This document shows, piece after piece, positions 25,529 to 33,639 of a DNA stretch of 64,000 nucleotides. Each line of letters opens with the position of its first letter. The first letter of the stretch is position 1. A model generated the notes under the pieces. That model was not told the DNA's origin, made no database searches, and worked only from the letters and a program-made list of their open reading frames with translations. The stretch comes from Photobacterium sp. DA100 (GTDB taxonomy: Bacteria; Pseudomonadota; Gammaproteobacteria; Enterobacterales; Vibrionaceae), in NCBI RefSeq assembly GCF_029223585.1, contig NZ_CP119423.1, positions 1,302,001 through 1,366,000 of the forward strand. Reading direction: 5' to 3'. The translations under genes were made by a program, and so were the position numbers.

Positions 25529-26911
25529 TTATTTATTGAACGCGATTTTCGCCTCACAGGGCGTAAGAAGATCCGAAAAAAGTTTGGCAATCGCTAAGAT
25601 GATCAACACATAGACCAACATCATCAGCGGCATTTCAATATTGTAATAAGGAGTGAGGTTTAACGCGCTTGAAGAGAGCACCAACAACAAGTTAACCCCA
25701 AGGACTCGAAAGATCCCCAATCGTGCGTTATCGAACACCTTCCAAATGGCGACAATATTAATGAAGTAAAAAGTGAGCAACTGCCACAGCTCAGTGAATG
25801 ATGGCATGATCAGCGAATACTGTAATAAGTAGAACCCACCCAAGCCAACGGCGCCAAAGAACGCATCTCTTATTGCGCTGGTGGGTAAGGGAGGAAGATT
25901 GGTGGCAAAAATGCCGGCAATCATCGGGAACACGAAGCCGCCAGGTATCGGTAAATAGATCCAAGCGAATATACAGGCGAGAAACGTGCTGGTACCTTGT
26001 ACCACCTTTTTCCAATCGTCACCAATATGCTGTTTCAGGCTGCGTTGCCTTAACGAAGGCTTGTGTTTAGAGTAACGTCGGGCCATTTCAAGTAGATCAG
26101 AGGGTAGAAGAGGCTCAATGGGAGGCATTTCCCACGTCGATTCTAAGTTACGCTCGATGTCTGCGAGATAGTTCGACAAATCACTGGGCTTATGGCTGAG
26201 GCTCTCAAGTATATGCACAATTACATCTATTTCTCGAAGTCTTTCCAACCATTTCGGCTGATAATACTGCAAGTCATAGCTGCCATGATTGGGGAGTTCG
26301 AGTAAGTGATGAAGTTGACTCGCACTGCGCTGAATACCTTCTATTGCCTCGTTATTCAGCCGGCCATGATGATAGTGGTTGAGCGCTTGCTGTAACTCGG
26401 TATGCAACTCCCAATAGCGATGACAAAACACAGTCTCAGTGCTAACAGGCCAAATCAGTCGGTATATTAAGGTAAATACGCCAATACCAAGTAAGGTTTC
26501 TTGTAACCGCAGGATGATGTACTCAAAGGTGTTTAGGCTGTCGAAGCCTCCCATACAACAGATGATGGTGCATACGGTATACCCTTGAACAAAGATATAG
26601 CCGCGCCTTTCATCGCTCGCCATAAACAAGCTGGCGGCGAGCAGCAAGGTATAGAAAACGACAAATAAAAAATGGTCTTGGGAGAAACAGGTGATTAAAA
26701 ATAGCGCGTAACCGGCGCCCATCAAAGCGCCAAGCACTCTATTTTGCCCTTTTTGCAACGAGTGCGCGAACGTTTCGTTCAATGCGAGAACAGCGGCGGT
26801 AATACCGGCCCAGTAGGGTTTATCCCACTCAAACCAGATAGCAAGGCAGAGGGCGCTAACGATCGCCAACGCCGCTTTAATCGCTTCTTTTGTAGAGTGA
26901 TTGAGCATCAT
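25529..26911 (-). CDS. FUSC-family efflux permease (AaeB/fusaric-acid resistance type)
   Basis: A 460-residue inner-membrane protein with two membrane blocks of about five or six helices each (residues ~10-150 and ~315-450) on either side of a soluble central region, the FUSC/AaeB layout. Visible parts: WFEWDKPYWAGITAAVLALN, IVGVF-type helices, FAWIYLPIPGGFVFPMIAGI. Members export aromatic carboxylic acids such as p-hydroxybenzoate or fusaric acid with an HlyD-like adaptor. It is about 200 residues shorter than E. coli AaeB. It is the last gene of an operon after a DUF1656 protein and the adaptor, the standard order for this pump class. AAGG a few nt upstream supports an ATG at 26911 or 26908. 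Confidence 0.87.
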   Translation of the reverse strand: MMLNHSTKEAIKAALAIVSALCLAIWFEWDKPYWAGITAAVLALNETFAHSLQKGQNRVLGALMGAGYALFLITCFSQDHFLFVVFYTLLLAASLFMASDERRGYIFVQGYTVCTIICCMGGFDSLNTFEYIILRLQETLLGIGVFTLIYRLIWPVSTETVFCHRYWELHTELQQALNHYHHGRLNNEAIEGIQRSASQLHHLLELPNHGSYDLQYYQPKWLERLREIDVIVHILESLSHKPSDLSNYLADIERNLESTWEMPPIEPLLPSDLLEMARRYSKHKPSLRQRSLKQHIGDDWKKVVQGTSTFLACIFAWIYLPIPGGFVFPMIAGIFATNLPPLPTSAIRDAFFGAVGLGGFYLLQYSLIMPSFTELWQLLTFYFINIVAIWKVFDNARLGIFRVLGVNLLLVLSSSALNLTPYYNIEMPLMMLVYVLIILAIAKLFSDLLTPCEAKIAFNK

Positions 26912-26917
26912 GATACC

Positions 26918-27781
26918 TTATTGCTTGATGATTTTTATCGATGCTGTCATTCCAACGCGCAATTGCACATTGTTTGGTCTCTGTTTTAACGTTACTTTGA
27001 CCGGAATGCGTTGAGCGAGTCGAATCCACTGAAAATTGGGATTCACCGTTGGCAGTAGCTCATTTCCCGTTATGCCATCTTGCTTGGCAATGCCGTAGCC
27101 GATGCTCGTCACTTCAGCTTCTAAAGGTTGGGCTGGGTCGATCAACAAGGTCACAAAAGCTTTGTCGTTGGGATCCACGCCCTCTAGGTCGGTTTCTTTG
27201 AAATAGCCCTCTACCCAGAAACTGTTGGCATCAATCAGTGCAACAACAGGGCTGTTGGCCACAACCTGAGATCCCACCCGCAGATGAAAGTTGGTAATAA
27301 AACCATCGGTTGATGCGTAGACTTTGGTGTAATCGAGGTTGAGCTTAGCCTCTTCAACCATGGCTTTGGTTAGGCTTAGGTTGGCCCTGGCCGAGTCAAC
27401 CGCGTTGCTCAAGTTATTGAGTGTCAGCGTCGCAACAGATCCCGGCGTGCGGCTTTGCAGCGCGAGTGCGCGATTTTCTTCATTGAGCGCTTTGTCGAGG
27501 GCGGCTTGGGCTTGCTCTTGAGAAGCGATGGCTTTGTGATACGCCGCTTGATACAAGCTGTCGTCGATTTCAAACAGCAGATCGCCTTTAGTGACTTGGC
27601 TGTTGTCTGATATATGAACGGCGGTCACTTGGCCGGTAACACGAGGCGTAATCGAGACGATATACGCACTGACGCGGCCATCACGTGTCCACGGATTTTG
27701 CGTGAACACCGAATAAAAGTTGGCGATCACTGCTCCAGCACTGAGTACCAGAATCAGGGTAATCAAATAACGCTTAATCAT
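26918..27781 (-). CDS. Periplasmic adaptor (HlyD/AaeA family) of the efflux pump
   Basis: This 287-residue membrane-fusion protein links the FUSC permease to an outer-membrane channel. An N-terminal membrane anchor (MIKRYLITLILVLSAGAVIA) is followed by the lipoyl half NPWTRDGRVSAYIVSITPRV plus VTGQVTAVHISDNSQVTKGD, a short helical hairpin (~80-150), the second lipoyl half (LDYTKVYASTDGFITNFHLR) and a beta-barrel domain. NPWTRDGRV is typical of EmrA/AaeA-type adaptors. The ATG at 27781 has GGGGGAG about 4 nt upstream; a TTG six codons earlier is less likely. It starts 10 bp after the DUF1656 gene and ends 6 bp before the permease. Confidence 0.9.
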   Translation of the reverse strand: MIKRYLITLILVLSAGAVIANFYSVFTQNPWTRDGRVSAYIVSITPRVTGQVTAVHISDNSQVTKGDLLFEIDDSLYQAAYHKAIASQEQAQAALDKALNEENRALALQSRTPGSVATLTLNNLSNAVDSARANLSLTKAMVEEAKLNLDYTKVYASTDGFITNFHLRVGSQVVANSPVVALIDANSFWVEGYFKETDLEGVDPNDKAFVTLLIDPAQPLEAEVTSIGYGIAKQDGITGNELLPTVNPNFQWIRLAQRIPVKVTLKQRPNNVQLRVGMTASIKIIKQ

Positions 27782-27791
27782 CTTCTCCCCC

Positions 27792-28004
27792 TTAAACAAT
27801 CGAAATGACTTGGCTGAAAATGCCGGTAAAGATCACAAAGAGACTGATCTCAGCCAGTGTCGGGTGAACAATGTATCGATATAGACCGGTTTTGACTGAA
27901 ATTGTCGTGGCGAGCAGGGTAAACCCATAAGCAAGGGCCGCAACCAATAGAAGTGGAGTGAAATAGACATCACCCCATACGATCTCATGAGGTATAGCGT
28001 GCAT
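27792..28004 (-). CDS. DUF1656 small membrane protein (AaeX-like)
   Basis: A 70-residue protein with two membrane helices (VYFTPLLLVAALAYGFTLLA and LAEISLFVIFTGIFSQVISI), beginning MHAIPHEIVWGDV. Such proteins head aaeXAB-type aromatic acid efflux operons; their role is unknown. I set the start at the ATG at 28004 because family members open with a short E-I-x-x-G-D-V motif before the first helix; a frame reaching 28091 adds 29 polar residues. It is the first gene of the leftward pump operon, below two copies of the regional palindrome. Confidence 0.85.
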   Translation of the reverse strand: MHAIPHEIVWGDVYFTPLLLVAALAYGFTLLATTISVKTGLYRYIVHPTLAEISLFVIFTGIFSQVISIV

Positions 28005-28069
28005 AAGTGTTCTCTGTTTAGCGTCTTTGCCTAGAGAGTAACTGTGGTTGTTCTTATTAAACACTCGCG

Positions 28070-28092
28070 TATGTAGGGTCGTATCCTTCAAC
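28070..28092. promoter_or_regulatory. Palindrome copy 3, promoter-proximal at the efflux operon
   Basis: TATGTAGG, GTCGTAT, CCTTCAAC: left arm perfect, right arm degenerate. It sits 66-88 bp before the DUF1656 start, the place of the degenerate promoter-proximal site in LysR-type regulation, with the perfect copy ~100 bp further upstream. Confidence 0.6.
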
Positions 28093-28186
28093 CCAGAAGA
28101 GATTTCTTTACTTCGGTGTAATGCGTGAATAGACAGATCAGAAGTGCGCCTTAATAAGTAATACAGCCTATTTGATTGATGATTTG

Positions 28187-28209
28187 GATATGTAGGGTCT
28201 GGTCCTACA
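28187..28209. promoter_or_regulatory. Palindrome copy 4, between efflux operon and serine hydrolase
   Basis: ATATGTAGG (28188-28196) and CCTACATAT (28204-28212) are perfect 9-bp arms around the 7-nt centre GTCTGGT. It is 183-205 bp upstream of the DUF1656 gene and about 120 bp upstream of the divergent serine-hydrolase gene, so it could serve either. Confidence 0.65.
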
Positions 28210-28332
28210 TATGCGATTGGTTTGCGGCAAAAAAAACGTCAATACTGAGCCCATCAACACGATACAGACGAACTCGTATTTAAGGTTCACCTTAGGCAAC
28301 ACTATTAGATTTAATTATAGAGAGATACCCAG

Positions 28333-29619
28333 ATGAAAAAATTAATCGCTTTATCAATTGCAGCAGTTATCACTTCGGGCGCGGCAATGGCCAACGTGAT
28401 AGTTAATGAGACAACAACGAACAAAGTCGTTGCAGAGACACACGAATTTTTCCTTGAAAAAGGAAATCGCGTGAAGCTTCAATTCCCAATCGCAGAATCA
28501 CATTTTGCTTGGCAAAACATTAGCCGTTTTTATAACACGGCGCAGATCGAACGCGACGGCGCAGTTTATCAGTTCCCGTACTCTATCGATGCGAACATTG
28601 GGAATATTAAAGCAACCGTTCAAGGCGAAGAACGTACCCTTAACGAACATTTAGATGATTTCCCGGTTGACGCTTTCCTTGTTGTAAAAAACGGCGAGAT
28701 TGTTTTCGAGCGCTACAACACAATGCGCAAGACAGATAAACACAATTGGTTTTCAAACTCGAAAATTACTACAGGTATAGAACTAGCGAAGCTAGTCGAA
28801 GAAGGCAAAGTTAAGGAACAAGATCCAGTTTCAAAATACATTCCGGAGCTTAAAGGTTCAGCTTGGGATACAGTGAAAGTGATCGACGTTGCAAATATGG
28901 CTACAGGTTTGAACGCAACAGAGCACGACGAACCAAATCCAGATTCACGTACGAACCCAGAACAGCCGTTTTTTAAATGGTTAGTTTCTATCGGGGTATT
29001 TGACGGCGATTCAACACAAAAGCCGCTTGATGTACTGAGCGAAATGACACGCCGCCAAGAGGCGGGCAAAACATTCGAGTACAACTCGATTAACACGTTT
29101 GTTCTTGCTCGAATTATTGAGAATGTACGCGGCTTGCCAATGAACGAAATTATCAGCCGTGATCTATGGCAGAAAATGGGTGCAAACAACGATGCTTATA
29201 CGGTTGTTTCTCCGGTCGGCGGTTATCCATTAATGTTCTTCTCTATGAACTCAACAATCGAAGATATGGCTAAATTCGGTATGTTGTTAACCCCATCAGG
29301 GGCGAAACTTGGTGACGGTGCGGTTTCTGAAAAAGTCGTTCAACGCATTCAAGCGTCCGGCCATCCAGAAGCGTTCGAGGGCGGTTACGTCGGTAAAGTT
29401 ATGGCGAATTCATTCTATAACGACACGAACTTCAAGAACGGTTACATGTTCGATACGATCTTTGAAGACGGCGATTTATACAAGGGTGGTGTAGGTGGTC
29501 AGGGTATTTACATTTCGCCGGACAAAGATCTCGTTGTTACGTTCTTCTCTACAAGTACGGGCAAGAACCAAGAAGAAACCTATGCCCGAGAAATCGCAAA
29601 ATACTTCGCGAACAAGTAA
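28333..29619 (+). CDS. Exported beta-lactamase-fold serine hydrolase (6-aminohexanoate-dimer hydrolase type)
   Basis: A 428-residue periplasmic or secreted protein: MKKLIALSIAAVITSGAAMA is a signal peptide. The penicillin-binding/class C beta-lactamase fold spans about 110-425. The catalytic S-x-x-K is Ser141-Asn-Ser-Lys144 in WFSNSKITTG; the second motif is Y250-N-S (family norm YxN or YxS); the third is the GGVGGQGIYISP region. Such proteins hydrolyse esters, amides or D-peptides; the substrate is not readable. GKVKEQDPVSKYIPELKGSA and NMATGLN match the esterase/oligomer-hydrolase branch better than true beta-lactamases. It diverges from the efflux operon, with a perfect palindrome 121-146 bp before its start. 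A terminator follows at 29667. Confidence 0.85.
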   Translation: MKKLIALSIAAVITSGAAMANVIVNETTTNKVVAETHEFFLEKGNRVKLQFPIAESHFAWQNISRFYNTAQIERDGAVYQFPYSIDANIGNIKATVQGEERTLNEHLDDFPVDAFLVVKNGEIVFERYNTMRKTDKHNWFSNSKITTGIELAKLVEEGKVKEQDPVSKYIPELKGSAWDTVKVIDVANMATGLNATEHDEPNPDSRTNPEQPFFKWLVSIGVFDGDSTQKPLDVLSEMTRRQEAGKTFEYNSINTFVLARIIENVRGLPMNEIISRDLWQKMGANNDAYTVVSPVGGYPLMFFSMNSTIEDMAKFGMLLTPSGAKLGDGAVSEKVVQRIQASGHPEAFEGGYVGKVMANSFYNDTNFKNGYMFDTIFEDGDLYKGGVGGQGIYISPDKDLVVTFFSTSTGKNQEETYAREIAKYFANK

Positions 29620-29666
29620 AACAGTTTTTACTTGGTTTGTAGGTATTTAACTAAAGGAATTGTATT

Positions 29667-29692
29667 AGCCCCGACTCAAGTCGGGGCTTTTG
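29667..29692 (+). terminator. Terminator after the serine hydrolase gene
   Basis: AGCCCCGAC and GTCGGGGCT with a 4-nt loop are followed by TTTTG. Confidence 0.85.
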
Positions 29693-29704
29693 TCGAGGAG
29701 AATA

Positions 29705-29818
29705 TGCTCAAGAAAGGAAGCGCTAGAGGTATACACGATTAAGGCATTGCCTGATGGTAATCAAGCCATTGAAATCGGCGATACGATTAAAGCGTCTAAC
29801 ATCGTGACCTATCAGTAG
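29705..29818 (+). pseudogene. Possible 3' remnant of an unidentified gene
   Basis: An open stretch ending in TAG reads ...KEALEVYTIKALPDGNQ, AIEIGDTIKASNIVTYQ, which is protein-like in composition, but it has no start codon with a ribosome site and begins just after a terminator. It may be the tail of a deleted gene. No family is recognised. Confidence 0.3.
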
Positions 29819-29970
29819 CATTTAGTATCGTGTTGAATGGAGCATGGCTCCCTTGTTGCTGTTCGGTATTCAGCCAATAAGCTTTTTGACTTCCGTCCTC
29901 ACACAAATATTCCGTACCATGTTCGCAGTCGACTATGGCAAGACTGGTCATCACTAAGGTAACTCACATT

Positions 29971-30822
29971 ATGAAAAGCGTTATTTCCATCCAACCTCAT
30001 TTGGTTTGTGGTCAGGCAGGCAATAGCTCAACGGTTTTCCCTGTTCAGCGCATGGGCGTTGAAGCTTGGGCAATTAACAGCTTGCAGTGTTCAGACAGTT
30101 CCGCGAACCCAGTGAGTTTCAGCTATCCGGCGGAAAACGTTTGTCATCTAGTACAAGCTCTAGATCGAAACGAGCGGCTTAATCAATGCAACGCGATCAT
30201 CTCTGGGTATCAGAGCTCACTGGCGCACAATCAAGCGGTGTATGAGGCGGTTAAGCTGGTGAAGTCACGCAGTGTCGGCGCGTTATATGTTTGTCACCCA
30301 TTGTTTGGTCGTACTAGTGAAGCGCGCCAAACTCACCCAAAGGCATGCCGCTATATTGTTGACCAATTAATGCCGATCGCGGATGTTCTGGTATGTCAGA
30401 CAGAGGAGTTGCAGTTGTTCACTGAACTCCCCATTGATAATGAAGAAAACGCCGTACGTGCTTGTCAGCGGGCTTTGGAGAAAGGCCCGAAAATTGTGTT
30501 AGTTAGCCACGTGCCGTGCCTTGCTGATGGGAGCGTCTCGATGATGTTGGCGACGCCGAAAAACGTCTATTCAGTGCAAAGACCTTGGATTGAATTTGCC
30601 AAGGCTCCGGTCGGCGTCGACGACCTTCTCACTGCTGTTTATACGGCCTGTTTAGTCAATCACATGTCACCAGTCGCGGCGCTGCGTCATACCAATAACG
30701 CGCTTTATGGTGTGCTAGAGACAACGCTCAATAGTGATAGCGATGAGCTACAAACCATTAGCGCGCAATATGAGTTTGTTGAACCTACCCACGACTTTGC
30801 GGTACAGAAATACTCTATTTGA
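29971..30822 (+). CDS. Pyridoxal kinase-like protein (PdxY/ribokinase family)
   Basis: A 283-residue protein related to PdxY, which phosphorylates pyridoxal with ATP. The N-terminus SVISIQPHLVCGQAGNSSTV with FPVQRMGVEAWAINSLQCS corresponds to [20 protein letters not shown]-like PdxY starts; later VCHPLFGRTSEA, QTEELQLFTELP and VLVSHVP match family landmarks. The anion-hole/catalytic motif, normally GTGD, reads Gly-Val-Asp-Asp (APVGVDDLLTA): the catalytic Asp remains but the second Gly is replaced. Activity may be reduced or altered. ATG at 29971 is preferred, since PdxY-like sequence starts there; an in-frame ATG at 29935 adds 12 residues. It precedes the LysR gene by 106 bp, so a PLP-related signal is conceivable. 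Confidence 0.8.
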   Translation: MKSVISIQPHLVCGQAGNSSTVFPVQRMGVEAWAINSLQCSDSSANPVSFSYPAENVCHLVQALDRNERLNQCNAIISGYQSSLAHNQAVYEAVKLVKSRSVGALYVCHPLFGRTSEARQTHPKACRYIVDQLMPIADVLVCQTEELQLFTELPIDNEENAVRACQRALEKGPKIVLVSHVPCLADGSVSMMLATPKNVYSVQRPWIEFAKAPVGVDDLLTAVYTACLVNHMSPVAALRHTNNALYGVLETTLNSDSDELQTISAQYEFVEPTHDFAVQKYSI

Positions 30823-30928
30823 TATCCTGCTCAAGAGATACGAGTTATAGGTGGTTGATTGCGCTGGTTATCATGGCAAAAAAAGTGCTATCTTGTGATT
30901 ATTCATCCCCAACCAACCCCTTACTGCT

Positions 30929-31831
30929 ATGAACTTTAGTCTTGAACAGCTATTGGCATTTGTCACCGTCTATGAGCACCTTTCATTTAGTAAGGCTGCG
31001 GTAAAACTTAATAAGCATCGAACCACCATAGGTCAAGTTATCACTAACCTTGAAGACCAACTCGCGGTCACGTTATTTGAACGAGTTGGTCGCTCAGTTG
31101 AACCTACCGAAGACGGCCATCTTCTTTATCACTATGCTAAGCAAGCGATCGAGCAAGCCCGCGTATTTGACAAAATTGCCCTCAGCCTTTCTTATGGCGG
31201 TCTTGAACGCGTGGTGATTGCCTATCCAAGTTTTGTTCCTCATCAAGCTCTATTTCTGATTCGCCAACAATTAGTCCAAGATTTTCCGACCATGCGCGTA
31301 GAGTTTCTTGTGCGTGATCGCGACGAAATAAAGCAAGGCATCGTTGATGGCAGCATTCATTTTGGCTTGGTGAACATTCATGAAAGTACCGCAATTCATA
31401 GTTTTGACTCGACCTTTTTAGGCCACGTAGAGTTTTTGCCTTACGTACAAGCTGGAGGCCGATTGGCGCAAATGGATAAAGCTACAGTAGTGGGTGAGCT
31501 GCAAACGGAACGGCAGTTTATGCTCAAGTCTCTGGTTGATGAGGGCTTGGCCGATAAGTTCGTATTTTCAGCCAACAATGAGCAAGTCGACCAACTGGCC
31601 TTGGTGATTAAAATGATCAAAGAAGGGCTTGGTTGGGCGTGGTTGCCTAAAGCGTTGTCTGAGTCTCAATTTGCGGTCGAAGGGGTGTCGCCACTTGAAC
31701 TCGATTTGATGTTAGAAGGAATGAAACTGCCAATCTCCTTGTGGTGCCCACACGCCAAAAACATCAAAGAGGTGAGGGGGTCAATCATTAAAGCGATTAG
31801 TGATCATGTGCAGAAATACAAAGAGCGCTAG
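30929..31831 (+). CDS. LysR-type transcriptional regulator (likely regulator of the local palindrome set)
   Basis: A 300-residue DNA-binding regulator with the LysR winged helix-turn-helix at 1-60 (MNFSLEQLLAFVTVYEHLSF, FSKAAVKLNKHRTTIGQVI, LEDQLAVTLFERVGRSVEPT) and a periplasmic-binding-like effector domain from about 90 (VVIAYPSFVPHQALFLIRQQ). It lies among four units preceded by copies of one 23-bp inverted repeat with a T-N11-A core, so it is the obvious candidate to bind them. A perfect copy begins 13 bp after its own stop codon. Its own upstream region has no copy, so autoregulation is not indicated. The inducer is unknown; the pump suggests an aromatic acid. Confidence 0.92.
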   Translation: MNFSLEQLLAFVTVYEHLSFSKAAVKLNKHRTTIGQVITNLEDQLAVTLFERVGRSVEPTEDGHLLYHYAKQAIEQARVFDKIALSLSYGGLERVVIAYPSFVPHQALFLIRQQLVQDFPTMRVEFLVRDRDEIKQGIVDGSIHFGLVNIHESTAIHSFDSTFLGHVEFLPYVQAGGRLAQMDKATVVGELQTERQFMLKSLVDEGLADKFVFSANNEQVDQLALVIKMIKEGLGWAWLPKALSESQFAVEGVSPLELDLMLEGMKLPISLWCPHAKNIKEVRGSIIKAISDHVQKYKER

Positions 31832-31840
31832 TCTCAGTGA

Positions 31841-31869
31841 GCTTACGTAGGATCAAGTCCTACGTAAGC
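31841..31869. promoter_or_regulatory. Palindrome copy 5 (strongest), upstream of the surface-antigen remnant
   Basis: GCTTACGTAGG (31841-31851) and CCTACGTAAGC (31859-31869) are perfect 11-bp arms around the centre ATCAAGT. It lies 13 bp past the LysR stop codon and 85-113 bp before the ATG of the next gene, the same spacing as at the OM-protein and efflux genes. It has no T run, so a terminator role alone is unlikely. Confidence 0.7.
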
Positions 31870-31953
31870 GATTCTTAATCTCTCATTAGCTTGGTTATAG
31901 TCATCTCATTCAAGGCCTAGAGCCACCGGCATTGAGCTCCTGCTCACTGTGAG

Positions 31954-32755
31954 ATGACTATGATGAACAAAACTTGTCCCCTGATGTTGGTTTGTGCCAG
32001 TACCTTCTTCGCTTCATACACCAGCGCCTCGTTTTTTGACAGCCATGATGGGCAGTTTGATCTTGGGTATCATCTTGCTGAGAACGCTTACCGCTTTTTG
32101 CCTGTGCCCATTTTAATCACCGAGCCGGGCGTTGGAGAAGCGAAGCTGGATATTTACCAACCCATAAAGTTTGATGGTATAGGTGCACTGCCTGCTATCG
32201 ATACCATCAGGTTTGGTACCACGACTCAAGTCGCGGGTTTGATGCAAAAACTTCAATTTCGAGTCAAGACACGTCACTGATGTTAGGAGCCAAACAAGTG
32301 CTCGCAGTGTCCAGCGTCGATTTGAACTTTTACGGAAAACTAGGACAAGCGATAGATAAAATTAGTCAACATTTGAACCTTGGAGAGTTAGACCGCACAT
32401 CGGTCACGTCAGGGTTAGGGCTGGTGGTTGACTACGATACTCGCGACAACTTGTTTTATCCGACTCAAGGGTATCAACTCAGCGCTGAGTACATGGTGTA
32501 CGATGAGGCGCTCGGCAGTGATTACAACTATTACAGCCTGTCGCTCAGCGGGCAGGTCTATATTCCACTCAGTCCCTCTTGGAACCTGGCGTTTGGTGGT
32601 AACTATCAGAACTTTTCCAGCGACGATGCTTTGATAACGCCCACCGCTAAACCCTATGTCAGTTTGCGTGCCGTTGTGGTTTAAGGTTAGGTATCGATCT
32701 TGCGTTTAGTGACCAAGAAAATGCACTTTACTTTAATATTGGGTGCGGACTTTAA
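31954..32755 (+). pseudogene. Broken outer-membrane surface-antigen (D15/BamA-like barrel) gene
   Basis: The pieces together resemble a ~380-residue surface-antigen protein of the D15 family but no single frame is intact. Piece 1 (31954-~32210) has a signal peptide (MTMMNKTCPLMLVCASTFFA) and mature N-terminus. Near 32200-32230 the reading shifts by one frame: the protein continues RGFDAKTSISSQDTSLMLGA, then SSVDLNFYGKLGQAIDK and VVDYDTRDNLFYPTQGYQLS, ending at a TAA (32684) after PYVSLRA. The last barrel strand (GIDLAFSDQENALYFNIGCG, stop at 32753-32755) is in another frame and the strands between are missing. So at least one frameshift and one internal deletion are present. The perfect palindrome upstream implies it was once part of the same regulon. 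Confidence 0.7.
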
Positions 32756-32823
32756 CTGTGCTAAATACAGGGAGCATAACGCACCTTACGCGGATTTACT
32801 TGTGTTTATCACTGTGGGCAGCG

Positions 32824-33639
32824 CTAAAACGAGCACTGCAGAATATTCCCATCGGCGTCGAAGGCGATGTACAAGGTTTGCCAGTTCACCCCGGTATGCG
32901 CGAATGTCACGAGGCAAGTATTATGCTCAATAGCGACATGGCTAATCTCTCCAGCACTGATAAGCACATCCAACCCCTTTATTTGATCGGTAATCAGCGT
33001 GTTGTACTGGGCGTCATATTGGCTGAGCAATACGATTTTGTTCCTGCCTTGGGTCGCCAGCCTGTCAACTGAGTGGGCGAGTACTGCCAAATCGCCGGCT
33101 GGGGGGGCGTCTTGCTCGGAATGCGTCTGTTTGATGAGTGACAAGTATGCGATGGATTCATTTGCTTCCTGCTGTTCAAACACGTCGGCACGGGCTTTGT
33201 TTGGGTTATAGGCAAACACGTCAGCGCTTGATTGCGTCATGCCAAAGTCGATATTGCTGGCGAGAATAGCGTGCTCGGCAACCACCCCGGTTTCGCTATT
33301 TGGGCCAAGTCTGTCACCGGAGACCATCGCCGTCACGTACGAAAAAGCCGGGGTAAGGACAGGTCTGTCGCGCAGTTGATCAGAGTAGAACGCGATGTAA
33401 GCCGCGTTGTTGTCTGCGGCTTTTCTTTTTGCCATATGGTACTGGTGGCTAAGCCAGTTAACTGTATTTTTGCGGGCGTATCTTTTCGAGTTAGTGCTAC
33501 TTGAATCTTCGAGAAGATAATCAGGTGCCTGGGTGATAAAGCTGATCCCTGTGGTTATCGGCTGATGTTGCTTGGGGCTGCAGGCGGTTAATAGGCTGGC
33601 AGCGATGGCGAGTAAGCCGAATCGGGAAAGGGTAGGCAT
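32824..33639 (-). CDS. Lipoprotein with 5'-nucleotidase/metallophosphatase-like segment
   Basis: A 271-residue lipoprotein: the signal MPTLSRFGLLAIAASLLTAC ends in a lipobox with Cys20, so it is lipid-anchored to a membrane. The middle and C-terminal part (LAVLAHSVDRLATQGRNKIV, LLSQYDAQYNTLITDQI, KGLDVLISAG) reads like the stretch of 5'-nucleotidases and related metallophosphatases where an enclosed subdomain ends and the metal-site histidines should follow. The N-terminal metal ligands (DxHG..., GNHE) are absent, so it is probably a truncated, inactive or re-purposed relative rather than a complete enzyme. It converges on the broken surface-antigen gene. Identification is tentative. Confidence 0.55.
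   Translation of the reverse strand: MPTLSRFGLLAIAASLLTACSPKQHQPITTGISFITQAPDYLLEDSSSTNSKRYARKNTVNWLSHQYHMAKRKAADNNAAYIAFYSDQLRDRPVLTPAFSYVTAMVSGDRLGPNSETGVVAEHAILASNIDFGMTQSSADVFAYNPNKARADVFEQQEANESIAYLSLIKQTHSEQDAPPAGDLAVLAHSVDRLATQGRNKIVLLSQYDAQYNTLITDQIKGLDVLISAGEISHVAIEHNTCLVTFAHTGVNWQTLYIAFDADGNILQCSF

Noticed and set aside
32284..33072. Plus-strand frames at 32428, 32700 and 32743
   Set aside because: They are shadow frames of the broken surface-antigen gene or antisense to the lipoprotein gene.
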